The notes under the pieces: model-generated
Database searches by the model: none
What the model was told of the DNA's origin: nothing
The model's input: only the letters and a program-made list of their open reading frames with translations
DNA from: Pseudomonadota bacterium
GTDB taxonomy: Bacteria; Pseudomonadota; Gammaproteobacteria; Burkholderiales; Burkholderiaceae_C
Direction of reading: 5' to 3'
Length of the DNA stretch: 42,881 nt
NCBI GenBank assembly: GCA_031119395.1
Contig: JAVHYA010000046.1
Span: forward strand, 1-42,881
Position numbers and translations under genes: made by a program
Shown here: piece after piece, positions 1-7,783 of the stretch
How positions within the stretch are numbered: position 1 is the stretch's first letter
Layout of the letters: every line of letters begins with the position of its first letter

Positions 1-271
1 CGAGGATCACGCTTCGCACGCCGTGGTTGGCCAGGCCCAGTGCCAGGGCCATGCCGACCGGGCCGCCGCCAGCGATCACGACGGGATGACGCTGCACTTC
101 CACGCCATTGGCCAGCACGGGCAGCCGTGGCGCGAAGCGCGTGTAGTGGAAGGCGCCCACCGAAGGCGGCAGCGCGTCCGCGGCGGGCGGCGGGACGGGA
201 CCGCCCGCGGCGTCCCCCGCTCGGGCGGATGGCGCAGCGGTCGGCGGGCGGGTGGCGGCGGGGCTGTTCAT
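1..271 (-). CDS. FAD-dependent oxidoreductase/hydroxylase, 5' part only
   Basis: Only the first 90 codons are inside the window; the gene runs off the left edge. The ATG is the complement of 269-271. After about 40 low-complexity Ala/Pro-rich residues the protein has VVIAGGGPVGMALALGLA, a GxGxxG dinucleotide-binding fold typical of the FAD-binding domain of aromatic-ring hydroxylases (PheA/TfdB/MhpA-like group). The motif is seen directly; the substrate class is inference from the fold. It is divergent from the LuxR-type gene at 494, and a fumarylacetoacetase-family gene lies nearby, which would fit aromatic catabolism. The Pro/Ala-rich N-terminal extension before the Rossmann motif is longer than usual, so a later start is possible. 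The exact enzyme cannot be named from this fragment. Confidence 0.75.
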   Translation of the reverse strand, partial: MNSPAATRPPTAAPSARAGDAAGGPVPPPAADALPPSVGAFHYTRFAPRLPVLANGVEVQRHPVVIAGGGPVGMALALGLANHGVRSVIL

Positions 272-306
272 CGGGCGGTCCTGGGTGAAGGCGATGGGGT
301 GTCTCG

Positions 307-370
307 TTGCTCTTCTTTTGATAGCTGCTCGCGCCCACGCAGCGGGCGTTGCAGGCACGTTTTGTTTGAA
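307..370 (+). repeat. Dispersed ATAGC repeat, copy A
   Basis: TTGCT, a pyrimidine-rich stretch, then ATAGCTGCTCGCGCC, a hairpin core, GCAGGCACGTTTT and a terminal TTTGAA. It shares this order with five other copies in the window (10683, 15607, 20948, 28973, 31416). It lies in the divergent gap between the FAD-oxidoreductase and the LuxR-type gene. Confidence 0.75.
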
Positions 371-493
371 GAGCTGTTCCGCCTGCGATGCGGAGCAGTC
401 GTAGCAACAGCCGGAATTGTCCCAATGCGCGAGGTGTGCCACTGTCATAACTTCTCACGAAGTGTTTACCCTGAATCCTGCGAGTCGCGCTGC

Positions 494-1270
494 ATGAAGC
501 GCTGGCGCATCCGCCCCTCCGCCGAGCCACTGGCGCCGCAAGTCGTCACCGGCGTGCTGGCCGGCGTCGGCACGGCCCAGCTCGCGGCCCGCTACCTGGC
601 GGCCATGCACGGCGTGCTGCCCGTCACCTTCTGCACCGTGTTCGCGGTCGGCGCCACCGGCCGCATCGAGACCGTGTCGGCCGCCAGCAGCTACGGCAGC
701 ACCGCCGAACGCACGGCCGAGCGCTACGTCGCGCAGCGCTTCGACCTGCTCGACCCGCACATGGTGTGGCTGGCCGGCCGCCCGCGGCCGCGGCGCGGCG
801 CGCAGCTCTGGCTGGGCCACCACCGCGGCGACGAACTGGCCGACGCCGACTACCGCGCCGCCTGCTACGGCGACGTCGGCATCCGCGAACGCGCGTCCGT
901 CCTGCTGCTCTTGCCCACCGGCCAGCGTGCGGCCGTGAGCTTCTACCGCAGCCTGGCGCAGCGCGAGTTCGACGACCGCGACTTCGCGCTGCTCGAGGTG
1001 CACGCGGCCCTGCTGGCCGACGCCACCGCCGCGCACGGCCGCATCGCGCTGGCCGCCGGCCACGCCGTCGAGCCCGCATTTGCCTCGCGCCTGCTGACCC
1101 TGAGCGTGCGCGAGCGCGAGGTCATCGGGCAGCTGATGGCCGGCCGTACCGCCAAGGAGGCGGCACGCGAGCTCGGCGTGGCGCTGAGCACCGTGCGGAC
1201 CCACCAGTACCGGGCGTTCCGGCGGTTGGAAATCCGCAGCTTGCGGGAGTTGCTGATGGCGAGAGATTGA
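494..1270 (+). CDS. LuxR-family transcriptional regulator
   Basis: A 258-residue regulator. Residues about 200-253 form a LuxR/FixJ-type helix-turn-helix (LSVREREVIGQLMAGRTAKE, then ELGVALSTVRTH), so it should bind DNA through its C-terminus. Residues about 25-180 form an alpha/beta region like the autoinducer-binding or GAF-like sensor domains of such proteins, but I see no clear Trp/Tyr/Asp acyl-homoserine-lactone signature. The reading frame is open much further upstream; the ATG at 494 is chosen because the upstream part crosses the divergent promoter region and repeat copy A and has no domain. It is divergent from the FAD-oxidoreductase, its most likely target. It is convergent with the Fic gene, with 11 nt between the stops. 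Ligand unknown. Confidence 0.8.
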   Translation: MKRWRIRPSAEPLAPQVVTGVLAGVGTAQLAARYLAAMHGVLPVTFCTVFAVGATGRIETVSAASSYGSTAERTAERYVAQRFDLLDPHMVWLAGRPRPRRGAQLWLGHHRGDELADADYRAACYGDVGIRERASVLLLLPTGQRAAVSFYRSLAQREFDDRDFALLEVHAALLADATAAHGRIALAAGHAVEPAFASRLLTLSVREREVIGQLMAGRTAKEAARELGVALSTVRTHQYRAFRRLEIRSLRELLMARD

Positions 1271-1281
1271 ATCGATGCCCG

Positions 1282-2481
1282 TCAGGACGGCTCATCGTCC
1301 GGCAACGGGTCGTTGGCGAACAGGTTGACGTAAGGCTCATAACGGAAGCGCCGATTGCGCGCATGTCCGGTCATTTCCCGCAGCACCTCGAGCTCGACCA
1401 GGCGGCGCACCAGGGTGTTGGCCGCCGCATAGGTGGTGCCCGTCAGCGCAACGACGTTCGCCACGCTCAGGATGGGGCGATCGAACAAGGCTTCGAGCAC
1501 GCGGTGGCCGTTCCCCGCGCTGCGTCCGAGGTGCTCGGTGATGTCCAGCCGATGGCGCTCGCGCAGCAATTGGATCTTCCGTGCCGTTTCTGCCGCCTCG
1601 GCTGCGACTTGCACGACACCCCGCAGAAAGAAGCGCAGCCAGTCTTCCCAGGCACCGTGGTCGCGCACCGCCTGCAGCAAGTCGTAGTAGTGCTGCCGGT
1701 GCTGCTTGAAATAGTGCGACAGGTAGAGCACCGGCTTGTGGAGGATGCCCTGCTCCGTCAAAAGGAACGTGATCAGCAAGCGTCCGACCCGGCCGTTGCC
1801 GTCCAGAAATGGATGAATGGTCTCGAACTGGACATGGGCCAGTGCGGTCTTGACCAGGGGTGGCAGGCCATCGCCTTGGTGCAGGTACCGCTCCAGGTCG
1901 CCGAGCGCCTGAGGCACCTCGTGCGGCGGGGGCGGAACGAAGCTGGCCGTCGTCAGCGTGCATCCCGCGGGTCCGATCCAGTTCTGGCTCGTGCGCAGTT
2001 CCCCCGGCTGCAGACGCCCGCCGCGTACGCCCTGCATCAACTCGGCATGAATTTCCCGGATCAAGCGCACGGAGACCGGCAACTCGGGAAGACGCGCGAG
2101 GCCGTGTTTCATCGCCCGTACGTAGTTCACCACCTCGTCCACGTCGCGCGGCATGGTGTCGTCGAACAGGTCTGCTTCGGCCGCCAGCAGATCCTGCAAC
2201 GAACTTTGCGTGCCCTCGATCTGGCTGGATAGCACCGCCTCCTTGCGCACGTACATGAAGACGAACAGATCGGGGTTGGGCAGCGTCAGGACCGATCCAT
2301 CCAGCCGGCCCAGCGCGCGGTCCGCCTGGGACAGCAATTGCTGCAGTCCGGCGTCCAGCGTCAGGGCAGGCGCGGGAGGCAGCGGTGCGGGACTGAATGC
2401 CCGGTAGCCGGTGGCCTGCCGTATGTAGCGGCCGGCGCGTCCAGGGGGATGGCCGGAATCGGGCTCAGGAAGGTCGGCCAT
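1282..2481 (-). CDS. Fic family protein (AMPylase type), class II
   Basis: A 399-residue protein with a complete Fic motif HPFLDGNGRVGR at residues 223-234. The His is the catalytic base and the GNGRxGR part binds the nucleotide phosphates, so transfer of AMP to a hydroxyl side chain of a target protein is expected. SSQIEG at 85-90 matches the inhibitory (S/T)xxxE(G/N) helix and lies N-terminal to the Fic core, which makes it an autoinhibited class II protein. The last ~100 residues look like a winged-helix domain (a conserved IL..ANVVALTG..AAANTLVRRL stretch), as is common in this group and possibly for DNA binding. No separate antitoxin gene is adjacent, as expected for class II. A promoter with a small dyad lies just upstream. 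Target unknown. Confidence 0.92.
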   Translation of the reverse strand: MADLPEPDSGHPPGRAGRYIRQATGYRAFSPAPLPPAPALTLDAGLQQLLSQADRALGRLDGSVLTLPNPDLFVFMYVRKEAVLSSQIEGTQSSLQDLLAAEADLFDDTMPRDVDEVVNYVRAMKHGLARLPELPVSVRLIREIHAELMQGVRGGRLQPGELRTSQNWIGPAGCTLTTASFVPPPPHEVPQALGDLERYLHQGDGLPPLVKTALAHVQFETIHPFLDGNGRVGRLLITFLLTEQGILHKPVLYLSHYFKQHRQHYYDLLQAVRDHGAWEDWLRFFLRGVVQVAAEAAETARKIQLLRERHRLDITEHLGRSAGNGHRVLEALFDRPILSVANVVALTGTTYAAANTLVRRLVELEVLREMTGHARNRRFRYEPYVNLFANDPLPDDEPS

Positions 2482-2522
2482 GCGAAAGGCTGCTTTGCAT
2501 ATGGAAGGCGATGGACATCCTT

Positions 2523-2552
2523 ATGATAGGCACGCTATCGCATGGAGGCCAA
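2523..2552 (-). promoter_or_regulatory. Putative sigma-70 promoter of the fic gene
   Basis: On the minus strand TTGGCC (2552-2547) is followed by an 18-bp spacer and TATCAT (2528-2523), about 40 nt upstream of the fic ATG. A dyad GATAG/CTATC (2525-2529 and 2535-2539) overlaps the -10 box. This could be an operator for autoregulation by the winged-helix part of the Fic protein; that is inference. The rest of 2482-2688 shows no gene. Confidence 0.4.
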
Positions 2553-2688
2553 ATGCTGCCATGTGATCGCCAGCACGACACAGTCCACGGCTGGACGCGT
2601 CGCCGAAAACGCAAAACAGGAACATGTCTAGCCCGACATGTTCTCCCGGACGACAGGTCGAGATGCCACTGGCCTCGGAAACTGGCGG

Positions 2689-3762
2689 TCAGTCTTCCAG
2701 CGCCTCGTCCTCGGCGCGGCCATTCGGCGCAGGGGCCGAAACTGCTTTTACCCTTCCGCCCACCGGCACCACCTCCTGCTCGATCGCCCCGAACAGCGAC
2801 TTGCCGTCCAGCCCCTTCATCTCGATGCGGATGGTGTCGCCGTACTTCATGAACTCGGTCTGGGGCGCGCCGTCCTGGATGGTCTCGATGCAGCGCTTCT
2901 CGGCGATGCAGGAGTACCCCTTGGGCCACTCCATCCGGCCGTTCTTCTCGACGCCGGGATTGCTCACCGTGCCGCTGCCGACGATGCTGCCGGCGCGCAC
3001 GTTGCGGGTCTTGGCGATGTGGGCGATGAGCTGGCCGAAATGGAAGGTCATGTCCGGCCCCGCGTCGCACAGGCCGACCTTGCGGCCGTTCCAGGTGCTC
3101 TGCAGCGCCAGGTGCACGCGGCCGTCCTGCCAGGCGGGGCCCAGTTCGTCGAGCGTGACGGCCACGGGGCTGAAGGCGGTGGCCGGCTTGCTCTGGAAGA
3201 AGCCGAAGCCCTTGGCCAGCTCGGCCGGGATGAGGTTGCGCAGGCTCACGTCGTTGGCCAGCATCACGAGGCGGATGCCGTCCAGCGCCTGCTCGGCCGT
3301 GGCGCCCATGGGCACGTCGCCGGTGACGACGGCGACCTCGGCCTCGAAGTCGATGCCCATGGCCTCGCTGGGCACCACGATGTCGTCCGTGGGGCCGAGG
3401 AAGTCGTCGCTGCCGCCCTGGTACATGAGGGGGTCGGTGTAGAAGGTGGCGGGCACCTCGGCATTGCGGGCCTTGCGCACCAGTTCCACGTGGTTGAGGT
3501 AGGCCGAGCCGTCGGCCCACTGGTAGGCGCGCGGCAGCGGCGCCATGCACTGGCCGGGGTTGAAGGGGAAGGCGTGGCGCGTGCGGCCGTGGTTGAGCGC
3601 GGTGTACAGGTCCTGCAGCTGCGGGCTCATGAAGCCCCAGTCGTCCAGCACCTGCTGCAGGCGGTGGGCGATGCCGGTGGCGTAGTGGGCGGTGGTCAGG
3701 TCGCGCGAGACGACGACCAGCTGGCCGTCGCGCGAACCGTCCTGGAGCGTGGCGAGTTTCAT
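2689..3762 (-). CDS. Fumarylacetoacetate hydrolase (FAH) family protein
   Basis: A 357-residue protein of the FAH superfamily, whose members cleave C-C bonds of, or hydrate and decarboxylate, 2-oxo acids using a divalent metal. The core shows the family's acidic metal-binding region (GIDFEAEVAVVTGDVP, residues about 150-165) followed by ANDVSLRN and GFGFFQSKPATAFSPVAV, and SIVGSGTVSN further on. The start ATG (complement of 3760-3762) gives MKLATLQDGSRDGQ, the usual N-terminus of this subgroup. The length matches the FAH-like proteins annotated as fumarylacetoacetase in Comamonadaceae, but no homogentisate dioxygenase is in the window, so the true substrate is open. It is divergent from the DUF3108 gene and shares a dyad at 3807-3840 with it. 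The last ~15 residues are acidic and poorly conserved. Confidence 0.85.
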   Translation of the reverse strand: MKLATLQDGSRDGQLVVVSRDLTTAHYATGIAHRLQQVLDDWGFMSPQLQDLYTALNHGRTRHAFPFNPGQCMAPLPRAYQWADGSAYLNHVELVRKARNAEVPATFYTDPLMYQGGSDDFLGPTDDIVVPSEAMGIDFEAEVAVVTGDVPMGATAEQALDGIRLVMLANDVSLRNLIPAELAKGFGFFQSKPATAFSPVAVTLDELGPAWQDGRVHLALQSTWNGRKVGLCDAGPDMTFHFGQLIAHIAKTRNVRAGSIVGSGTVSNPGVEKNGRMEWPKGYSCIAEKRCIETIQDGAPQTEFMKYGDTIRIEMKGLDGKSLFGAIEQEVVPVGGRVKAVSAPAPNGRAEDEALED

Positions 3763-3806
3763 GGGGTGCGCGGAAAGGCCGCGGCGGGCAGTGCCCGCCT
3801 GCGGGC

Positions 3807-3840
3807 CCACTAAACTGGATGAAGGCCGGGAGTTTAGTGG
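3807..3840. promoter_or_regulatory. Perfect 10-bp dyad between divergent genes
   Basis: CCACTAAACT (3807-3816) and its exact reverse complement (3831-3840) flank a 14-nt centre in the gap between the FAH-family gene and the DUF3108 gene. Each arm presents TAAACT, which could act as a -10 box in both directions, or the dyad may bind a regulator. No convincing -35 box is seen. Confidence 0.45.
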
Positions 3841-3894
3841 CGAGCCATCCCCCTTCGCCCCCTGCGCGTTCGCTCCCGCCTTTGCCGTCCGTCC

Positions 3895-5136
3895 ATGACT
3901 TCCCTGCGCCCGATGATCGCCGTGCTGCCGCGTCCGCGGCGGCCGTGGCGCGCGGTGGCGGTGCTGACGGTGGTCGTCACGCTCGCGCACCTGCTGGTGA
4001 TGGGCGCGTTGCCGCGCGGTACGCACAACGATGCCCTGCCGCTGGCGCATCGCTTCAGCACCCGCACCATCGTCATCGCACCTCCGGCCGCCACTGGCGG
4101 CGGATCGCCTGGTGCGGCGGCGGCGCCGGCGCCGCCGCCGAAACAGGCGCAGGCCGGGCCCGCGCCCAACGCGCGCCTGCGCCCCCATCCGCGCCAGGCG
4201 GCACCCGCGCGGCCGAAGCCCCCGCCGCCCGCCGCCGTGCCGGCGCCGGAGCAGGCCGCCCCTGTCAGCCCTGCGCCCGAACCGGAGTCGCCGGCCGCGC
4301 CGCCTCCTGAAAGCGCGCCGTCCGGCATCGAGGGCCCGCCGTCGTCGCCTTCGATGGGACAGGACGCGCTCGCCCGCGCGCCCGATGCGGAGACGGAGGG
4401 TGCTTCCGCCGCGGGTGGCGGCGGCGCGGGCACCGGCCAGGGCGCGGGCACGGGCGCCGGCGCGGGGGCCGGCGTGCCGGGCGCGACCGAGGCGCTCAAG
4501 GTGCCGCCGTCGGTCAAGCTCGATTTCACCGTGACCGGGCAGCAGGGCGTGCAGCCGATGTCCGGCGTGTTCGGCGAGTTGATCTGGCTGCAGGACGGCA
4601 GCCAGTACAACGCGCGCCTGGCGCTGCGCGTCCTGTTCCGCACCATCCGCTCGCGCACGAGCGTCGGGCGCGTCGGGCCCGGGGGGCTCGAGCCGGAGCG
4701 TTTTTCCGACACCCGCCGCAGCGAGGTCGCCACGCACTTCGTGCGCGAGAGCGGCCAGATCGTGTTCAGCAGCACCACCACGCCGGCGCCGCTGCAGCCC
4801 GGCGCGCAGGACGAACTGAGCGTGATCCTGCAGTTGTCGGCGCTGCTGGCCGGCGATCCGGCGCGTCACGGCCCCGGCAGCAGCTTCAGCGTCCAGACGG
4901 CGGGCACGCGCGATGCCGAGGTCTGGAGCTTCAGCGTCGACGGCGATGAAGCGCAGGCCACGCCGGCCGGCGAATTCCAGGCCCGCAAGCTCACGCGGCT
5001 GCCGCGCAAGCCCTTCGACCGCAAGATCGAACTGTGGCTGGCGCCTGAACTGGGCTGGCTCCCCGTGCGCATCCGGCAGACCGAGCCCAACGGCGACTGG
5101 GCCGACCTGCAATTGCGCGGCACCGGCACGCCCTAG
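3895..5136 (+). CDS. DUF3108 domain protein with TonB-like N-terminus
   Basis: A 413-residue envelope protein in three parts. Residues 20-38 are one hydrophobic segment preceded by arginines, a signal anchor with the N-terminus inside. Residues about 62-200 are a low-complexity linker, first Pro/Ala-rich and then Gly/Ala-rich (GTGQGAGTGAGAGAG). Residues about 205-413 match the DUF3108 fold, a periplasmic beta-rich domain of unknown function with a characteristic ARKLTRLPRKPFDRKIELWL region and LGWLPVRIRQTE near the end. The architecture (anchor, Pro-rich spacer, periplasmic domain) resembles TonB, but the C-terminal domain is not TonB. It may span the periplasm; this is inference. The start was chosen at the ATG directly before the anchor. 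Confidence 0.85.
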   Translation: MTSLRPMIAVLPRPRRPWRAVAVLTVVVTLAHLLVMGALPRGTHNDALPLAHRFSTRTIVIAPPAATGGGSPGAAAAPAPPPKQAQAGPAPNARLRPHPRQAAPARPKPPPPAAVPAPEQAAPVSPAPEPESPAAPPPESAPSGIEGPPSSPSMGQDALARAPDAETEGASAAGGGGAGTGQGAGTGAGAGAGVPGATEALKVPPSVKLDFTVTGQQGVQPMSGVFGELIWLQDGSQYNARLALRVLFRTIRSRTSVGRVGPGGLEPERFSDTRRSEVATHFVRESGQIVFSSTTTPAPLQPGAQDELSVILQLSALLAGDPARHGPGSSFSVQTAGTRDAEVWSFSVDGDEAQATPAGEFQARKLTRLPRKPFDRKIELWLAPELGWLPVRIRQTEPNGDWADLQLRGTGTP

Positions 5137-5264
5137 CCGCGCGCCGGCCCGTCGCCGCGCCGGGGTCGGACGCGACCTACGGCCGCAGGCGCAGGCCACC
5201 TTGGGCGGGGCGCATTCGCCCACGCCATGTCGGCGCCTCTTGAATCTGGCGCGTTGATTGCTAC

Positions 5265-5585
5265 ATGGTGACCATGTCCCTCATCGACTCCATGAAGCAC
5301 CCCGCCATGCACATGCTTTACGACTCCGACGCCTTCGTCGTCGTCCACGTGCAGCCGACCGAAGACGACGCCCCCGTGGCGCCGCATCTGCCGGTGCTGG
5401 CGCGCGACGGCTTCGAGATCGTCGACAAGCGCTCGGGCAAGGAGGTCTACCTCGACGGCTCCTGGGCCGACCTGTTCCAGAAGCAGATCGCCGCCTGGCA
5501 GCTCAACACGCCCACGCAGGAAGAGGTGGAGGACACCCTCGAAGGCTATGCCGAGCTGGCGCAGAACCCGGTGCTGATGCACTGA
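5265..5585 (+). CDS. DUF3567 family protein
   Basis: A 106-residue acidic soluble protein. The core (LYDSDAFVVVHVQ, then RDGFEIVDKRSGKEVYLDG, WADLFQKQI and QEEVEDTLEGY) matches the small DUF3567 family of betaproteobacteria. No function is established for this family, and no signal peptide or membrane segment is present. The start is uncertain: ATG codons at 5265, 5274 and near MHMLYDSD are all possible and none has a strong ribosome-binding site; family members often begin close to MHMLY. It stands alone, with 128 nt of featureless sequence before it, and is followed 28 nt downstream by a strong terminator, so it is probably a monocistronic unit. Confidence 0.8.
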   Translation: MVTMSLIDSMKHPAMHMLYDSDAFVVVHVQPTEDDAPVAPHLPVLARDGFEIVDKRSGKEVYLDGSWADLFQKQIAAWQLNTPTQEEVEDTLEGYAELAQNPVLMH

Positions 5586-5613
5586 CGGCCCGACCGGCCG
5601 GTGATCCGTACCG

Positions 5614-5640
5614 AAGGCGCCTGCGGGCGCCTTTTTTCTT
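5614..5640 (+). terminator. Rho-independent terminator after the DUF3567 gene
   Basis: AAGGCGCC (5614-5621), loop TGCG, perfect complement GGCGCCTT (5626-5633), followed by a T-run. It ends the DUF3567 transcript and also lies between two convergent genes. Confidence 0.9.
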
Positions 5641-5666
5641 GGGCGGGTGCCGGGGCGGATCGCCCC

Positions 5667-6665
5667 TCAGCGGGCCGGCGTCGTGGGCGCGTGCTCGCCC
5701 AGCACCTCGGGATTGGCCAGGTTCTGCGGCTCGCCCCGCGCGAAGGCGACGATGTTGTCGAAGGCCATGCCGAAGTAGCCCTCGTAGTTGTCGCGTTCCA
5801 CGTAGCCGATGTGCGGCGTGCACAGGGCATTCGGCAGCGCCAGCAGCGGATGGTCGCCGCCCAGCAGCGGTTCGGCCTCCTGCTCGAAGACGTCGACGGC
5901 GGCGTATCCCGGCCGTCCGGCGCGCAGGGCGGCTTCCAGGGCGCCCGGCTCCAGCAGTTCCCAGCGGCTGGTGTTGACCAGCACGGCGCCGGGCTTCATG
6001 GCGTCCAGGTCGGCACGGGTCACGAGGCCCTGCGTCTCGGGCACCAGGCGCACGTGCAGGCAGACGGCATCGCTCTGTGCGAAGAAGGCCTCCCGCGACG
6101 GCGCCACCTCGAAGCCGTCGGCGCGGGCCGCGGCGGTCGATCCCTCGCGGCCCCACACCCACACCTGCATGCCGAAGGCCCGCCCGTACCGGGCCACCTG
6201 CTTTCCGATGCGGCCGTAGCTCCACACGCCCAGGCGCTGGCCGAACAGCTGCTGGCCCAGGTGGCCCTGCCACAGGCCCGCGCGCAGGCGGTTGGCTTCG
6301 TCCACCAGGTGACGCCGGCTGGCCAGCAGCAGGGCCCAGGTCAGTTCGGCCGTGGCGGCGCCCGAGCCCCGGCCGTCGGCCACGGCCACGCCGCGCGCGG
6401 TGCACGCGGCCACGTCCACGTGGGAGGCGATGCGGCCGGTCTGGCTGATCAGCCGAAGGCGCGGCAGGCGGTCCAGCAGGGCGGCGTCGATGCGGGTGCG
6501 CTCGCGGGTGAGCACCACGGCGTCGAAGTCCTGCAGGCGCTGCGCCAGGGCATCGGTCCCGTGCACGGTGTCGTTGAACACGGTGACCTCGTGGCCCGCC
6601 AGCCGGTCGAAGCAGGCCAGGGACCGCACGCAGTCCTGGTAGTCGTCGGGAATGGCGATGCGCAT
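5667..6665 (-). CDS. D-2-hydroxyacid dehydrogenase family protein
   Basis: A 332-residue NAD(P)-dependent oxidoreductase of the D-isomer-specific 2-hydroxyacid dehydrogenase family (2-oxo acid/2-hydroxy acid interconversion). The catalytic triad is visible: Arg in VNTSRWELL, Glu in DVFEQEAEPL and His in CTPHIGY. The nucleotide-binding loop reads GVWSYGRIGKQVA, so the first Gly of the usual GxGxxG is a Ser. This SYGxIG form also occurs in relatives from this bacterial group, so the enzyme is probably active. The ATG at 6665 (MRIAIPDDYQD) is preferred over an in-frame GTG at 6671. It begins 7 nt after the stop of the Bug receptor gene, indicating one operon in which an organic acid may be bound and then oxidised or reduced. 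Substrate unknown. Confidence 0.88.
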   Translation of the reverse strand: MRIAIPDDYQDCVRSLACFDRLAGHEVTVFNDTVHGTDALAQRLQDFDAVVLTRERTRIDAALLDRLPRLRLISQTGRIASHVDVAACTARGVAVADGRGSGAATAELTWALLLASRRHLVDEANRLRAGLWQGHLGQQLFGQRLGVWSYGRIGKQVARYGRAFGMQVWVWGREGSTAAARADGFEVAPSREAFFAQSDAVCLHVRLVPETQGLVTRADLDAMKPGAVLVNTSRWELLEPGALEAALRAGRPGYAAVDVFEQEAEPLLGGDHPLLALPNALCTPHIGYVERDNYEGYFGMAFDNIVAFARGEPQNLANPEVLGEHAPTTPAR

Positions 6666-6672
6666 GGCCACC

Positions 6673-7665
6673 TCAGTCCATCTTGATGCCGAGCTCGGCG
6701 ATCGTCTTCTTCCACTGCGCCAGGTCCTTGCGGATCACCTGCGCGTATTCGGCCGGCGGCATGCCGCCCGGCTCGATGCCCTGCGAGCGGAACATGGTGC
6801 GCAGGTCGGGCTGCGCCAGCGCGGCTTTCACGCCCTGGTAGAGCCGGTCGACGACCGGGGCCGGCGTGTCGCCCGCGACCAGCAACCCGTACCAGCCGTG
6901 GACGTCGAAGCCGGGGTAGCCCTGCTCGGCCACGGTGGGCACCTGCGGCAGCCCCGCGAAACGGTTGACGGGCGCGACGGCCAGCGCACGCAGCTTGCCG
7001 GCCTGGATCTGCGACAGCGCCGAACTCATGTCCAGGAACATGAACTGCACCTGCCCGCCCAGCAGGTCCTGCACGGCCGGTCCGGCGCCGCGGTAGGGCA
7101 CGTGCGTGGCCTGGATGCCGGCGCGCTGGGCGAAGAGCGCGCCGGCCAGGTGGGCGGACGTGCCCACGCCCGAGGAGGCATAGGAGAGGGAGCCCGGCTT
7201 CTCCTTGGCCATCTGCACCAGCCCCTGCAGGTCGCGCGCCGGAAAGTCCGGCTTCACCACCAGCGCATGCGGAATGAAGCCGACGATGGTGATGGGGCTG
7301 AAGTCCTTCACCGTGTCGAAGGGGTAGTTGGGCATCAGCGCGGGATTGGTGACCGCGAGGATCGAGGGCATGACCAGCGTGTAGCCGTCGGGCGGGTTGC
7401 GGGTGATCTCGCCCATGCCGATCACGCCGCCGCCGCCGGGCTTGTTGTCGACGATGAAGGGCTGCCCCATGGATTGCCCCATGGCCTTGGCCACGGCACG
7501 CGCCATCAGGTCGGTCGGCCCGCCGGCCGCGAAGGGCACGACGATGCGCACCGGCCGGCTGGGGAAGGGGGCCTGCGCCCAGGCCGCCGGGCAGGCGGCG
7601 CCGATGGCCGCGGCCTGCAGCAGCGTGCGGCGGCGCAGGCGCGCGCCAGGTTCATACGGTTCCAT
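6673..7665 (-). CDS. Bug-family tripartite tricarboxylate transporter receptor
   Basis: A 330-residue periplasmic solute-binding protein. RLRRRTLLQAAA followed by a hydrophobic stretch and AWAQA is a Tat-type signal peptide (residues about 9-32). The mature part begins with FPSRPVRIVVPFAAGGPTD, the signature of Bug receptors; GGGGVIGMGEITRNPPDGYT and SYASSGVGTSAHLAG are also family-typical ligand-loop regions. Bug proteins bind carboxylates for tripartite transporters, but many in Burkholderiales are orphans with no adjacent membrane genes, as here. AAGGAGA precedes the ATG at good spacing. It is the first gene of a unit with the 2-hydroxyacid dehydrogenase. Ligand unknown. Confidence 0.93.
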   Translation of the reverse strand: MEPYEPGARLRRRTLLQAAAIGAACPAAWAQAPFPSRPVRIVVPFAAGGPTDLMARAVAKAMGQSMGQPFIVDNKPGGGGVIGMGEITRNPPDGYTLVMPSILAVTNPALMPNYPFDTVKDFSPITIVGFIPHALVVKPDFPARDLQGLVQMAKEKPGSLSYASSGVGTSAHLAGALFAQRAGIQATHVPYRGAGPAVQDLLGGQVQFMFLDMSSALSQIQAGKLRALAVAPVNRFAGLPQVPTVAEQGYPGFDVHGWYGLLVAGDTPAPVVDRLYQGVKAALAQPDLRTMFRSQGIEPGGMPPAEYAQVIRKDLAQWKKTIAELGIKMD

Positions 7666-7740
7666 GCTTGTCTCCTTGTCGGTGCACGCCCGCAGGGCGT
7701 GCCTGCAGGCACCTTAGGAGAAATGCCGGGACGACGAAAC

Positions 7741-7777
7741 GCGGCCGTTCCACTCCTTGGAACGATGCGACGGCCGC
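7741..7777. promoter_or_regulatory. Nested dyad upstream of the Bug gene
   Basis: An outer pair GCGGCCG (7741-7747) and CGGCCGC (7771-7777) encloses an inner perfect pair GTTCCA/TGGAAC (7747-7752 and 7758-7763). It sits in the 118-nt gap between the abrB-like stop and the Bug start. It may be an operator for the Bug operon; with no U-tract it is a poor terminator. Confidence 0.4.
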
Positions 7778-7783
7778 CAGGAC

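Noticed and set aside
6549-6620. Loss of function of the 2-hydroxyacid dehydrogenase from the altered GxGxxG loop
   Set aside because: The SYGxIG form is usual for this subgroup, and the Arg-Glu-His catalytic residues are intact.
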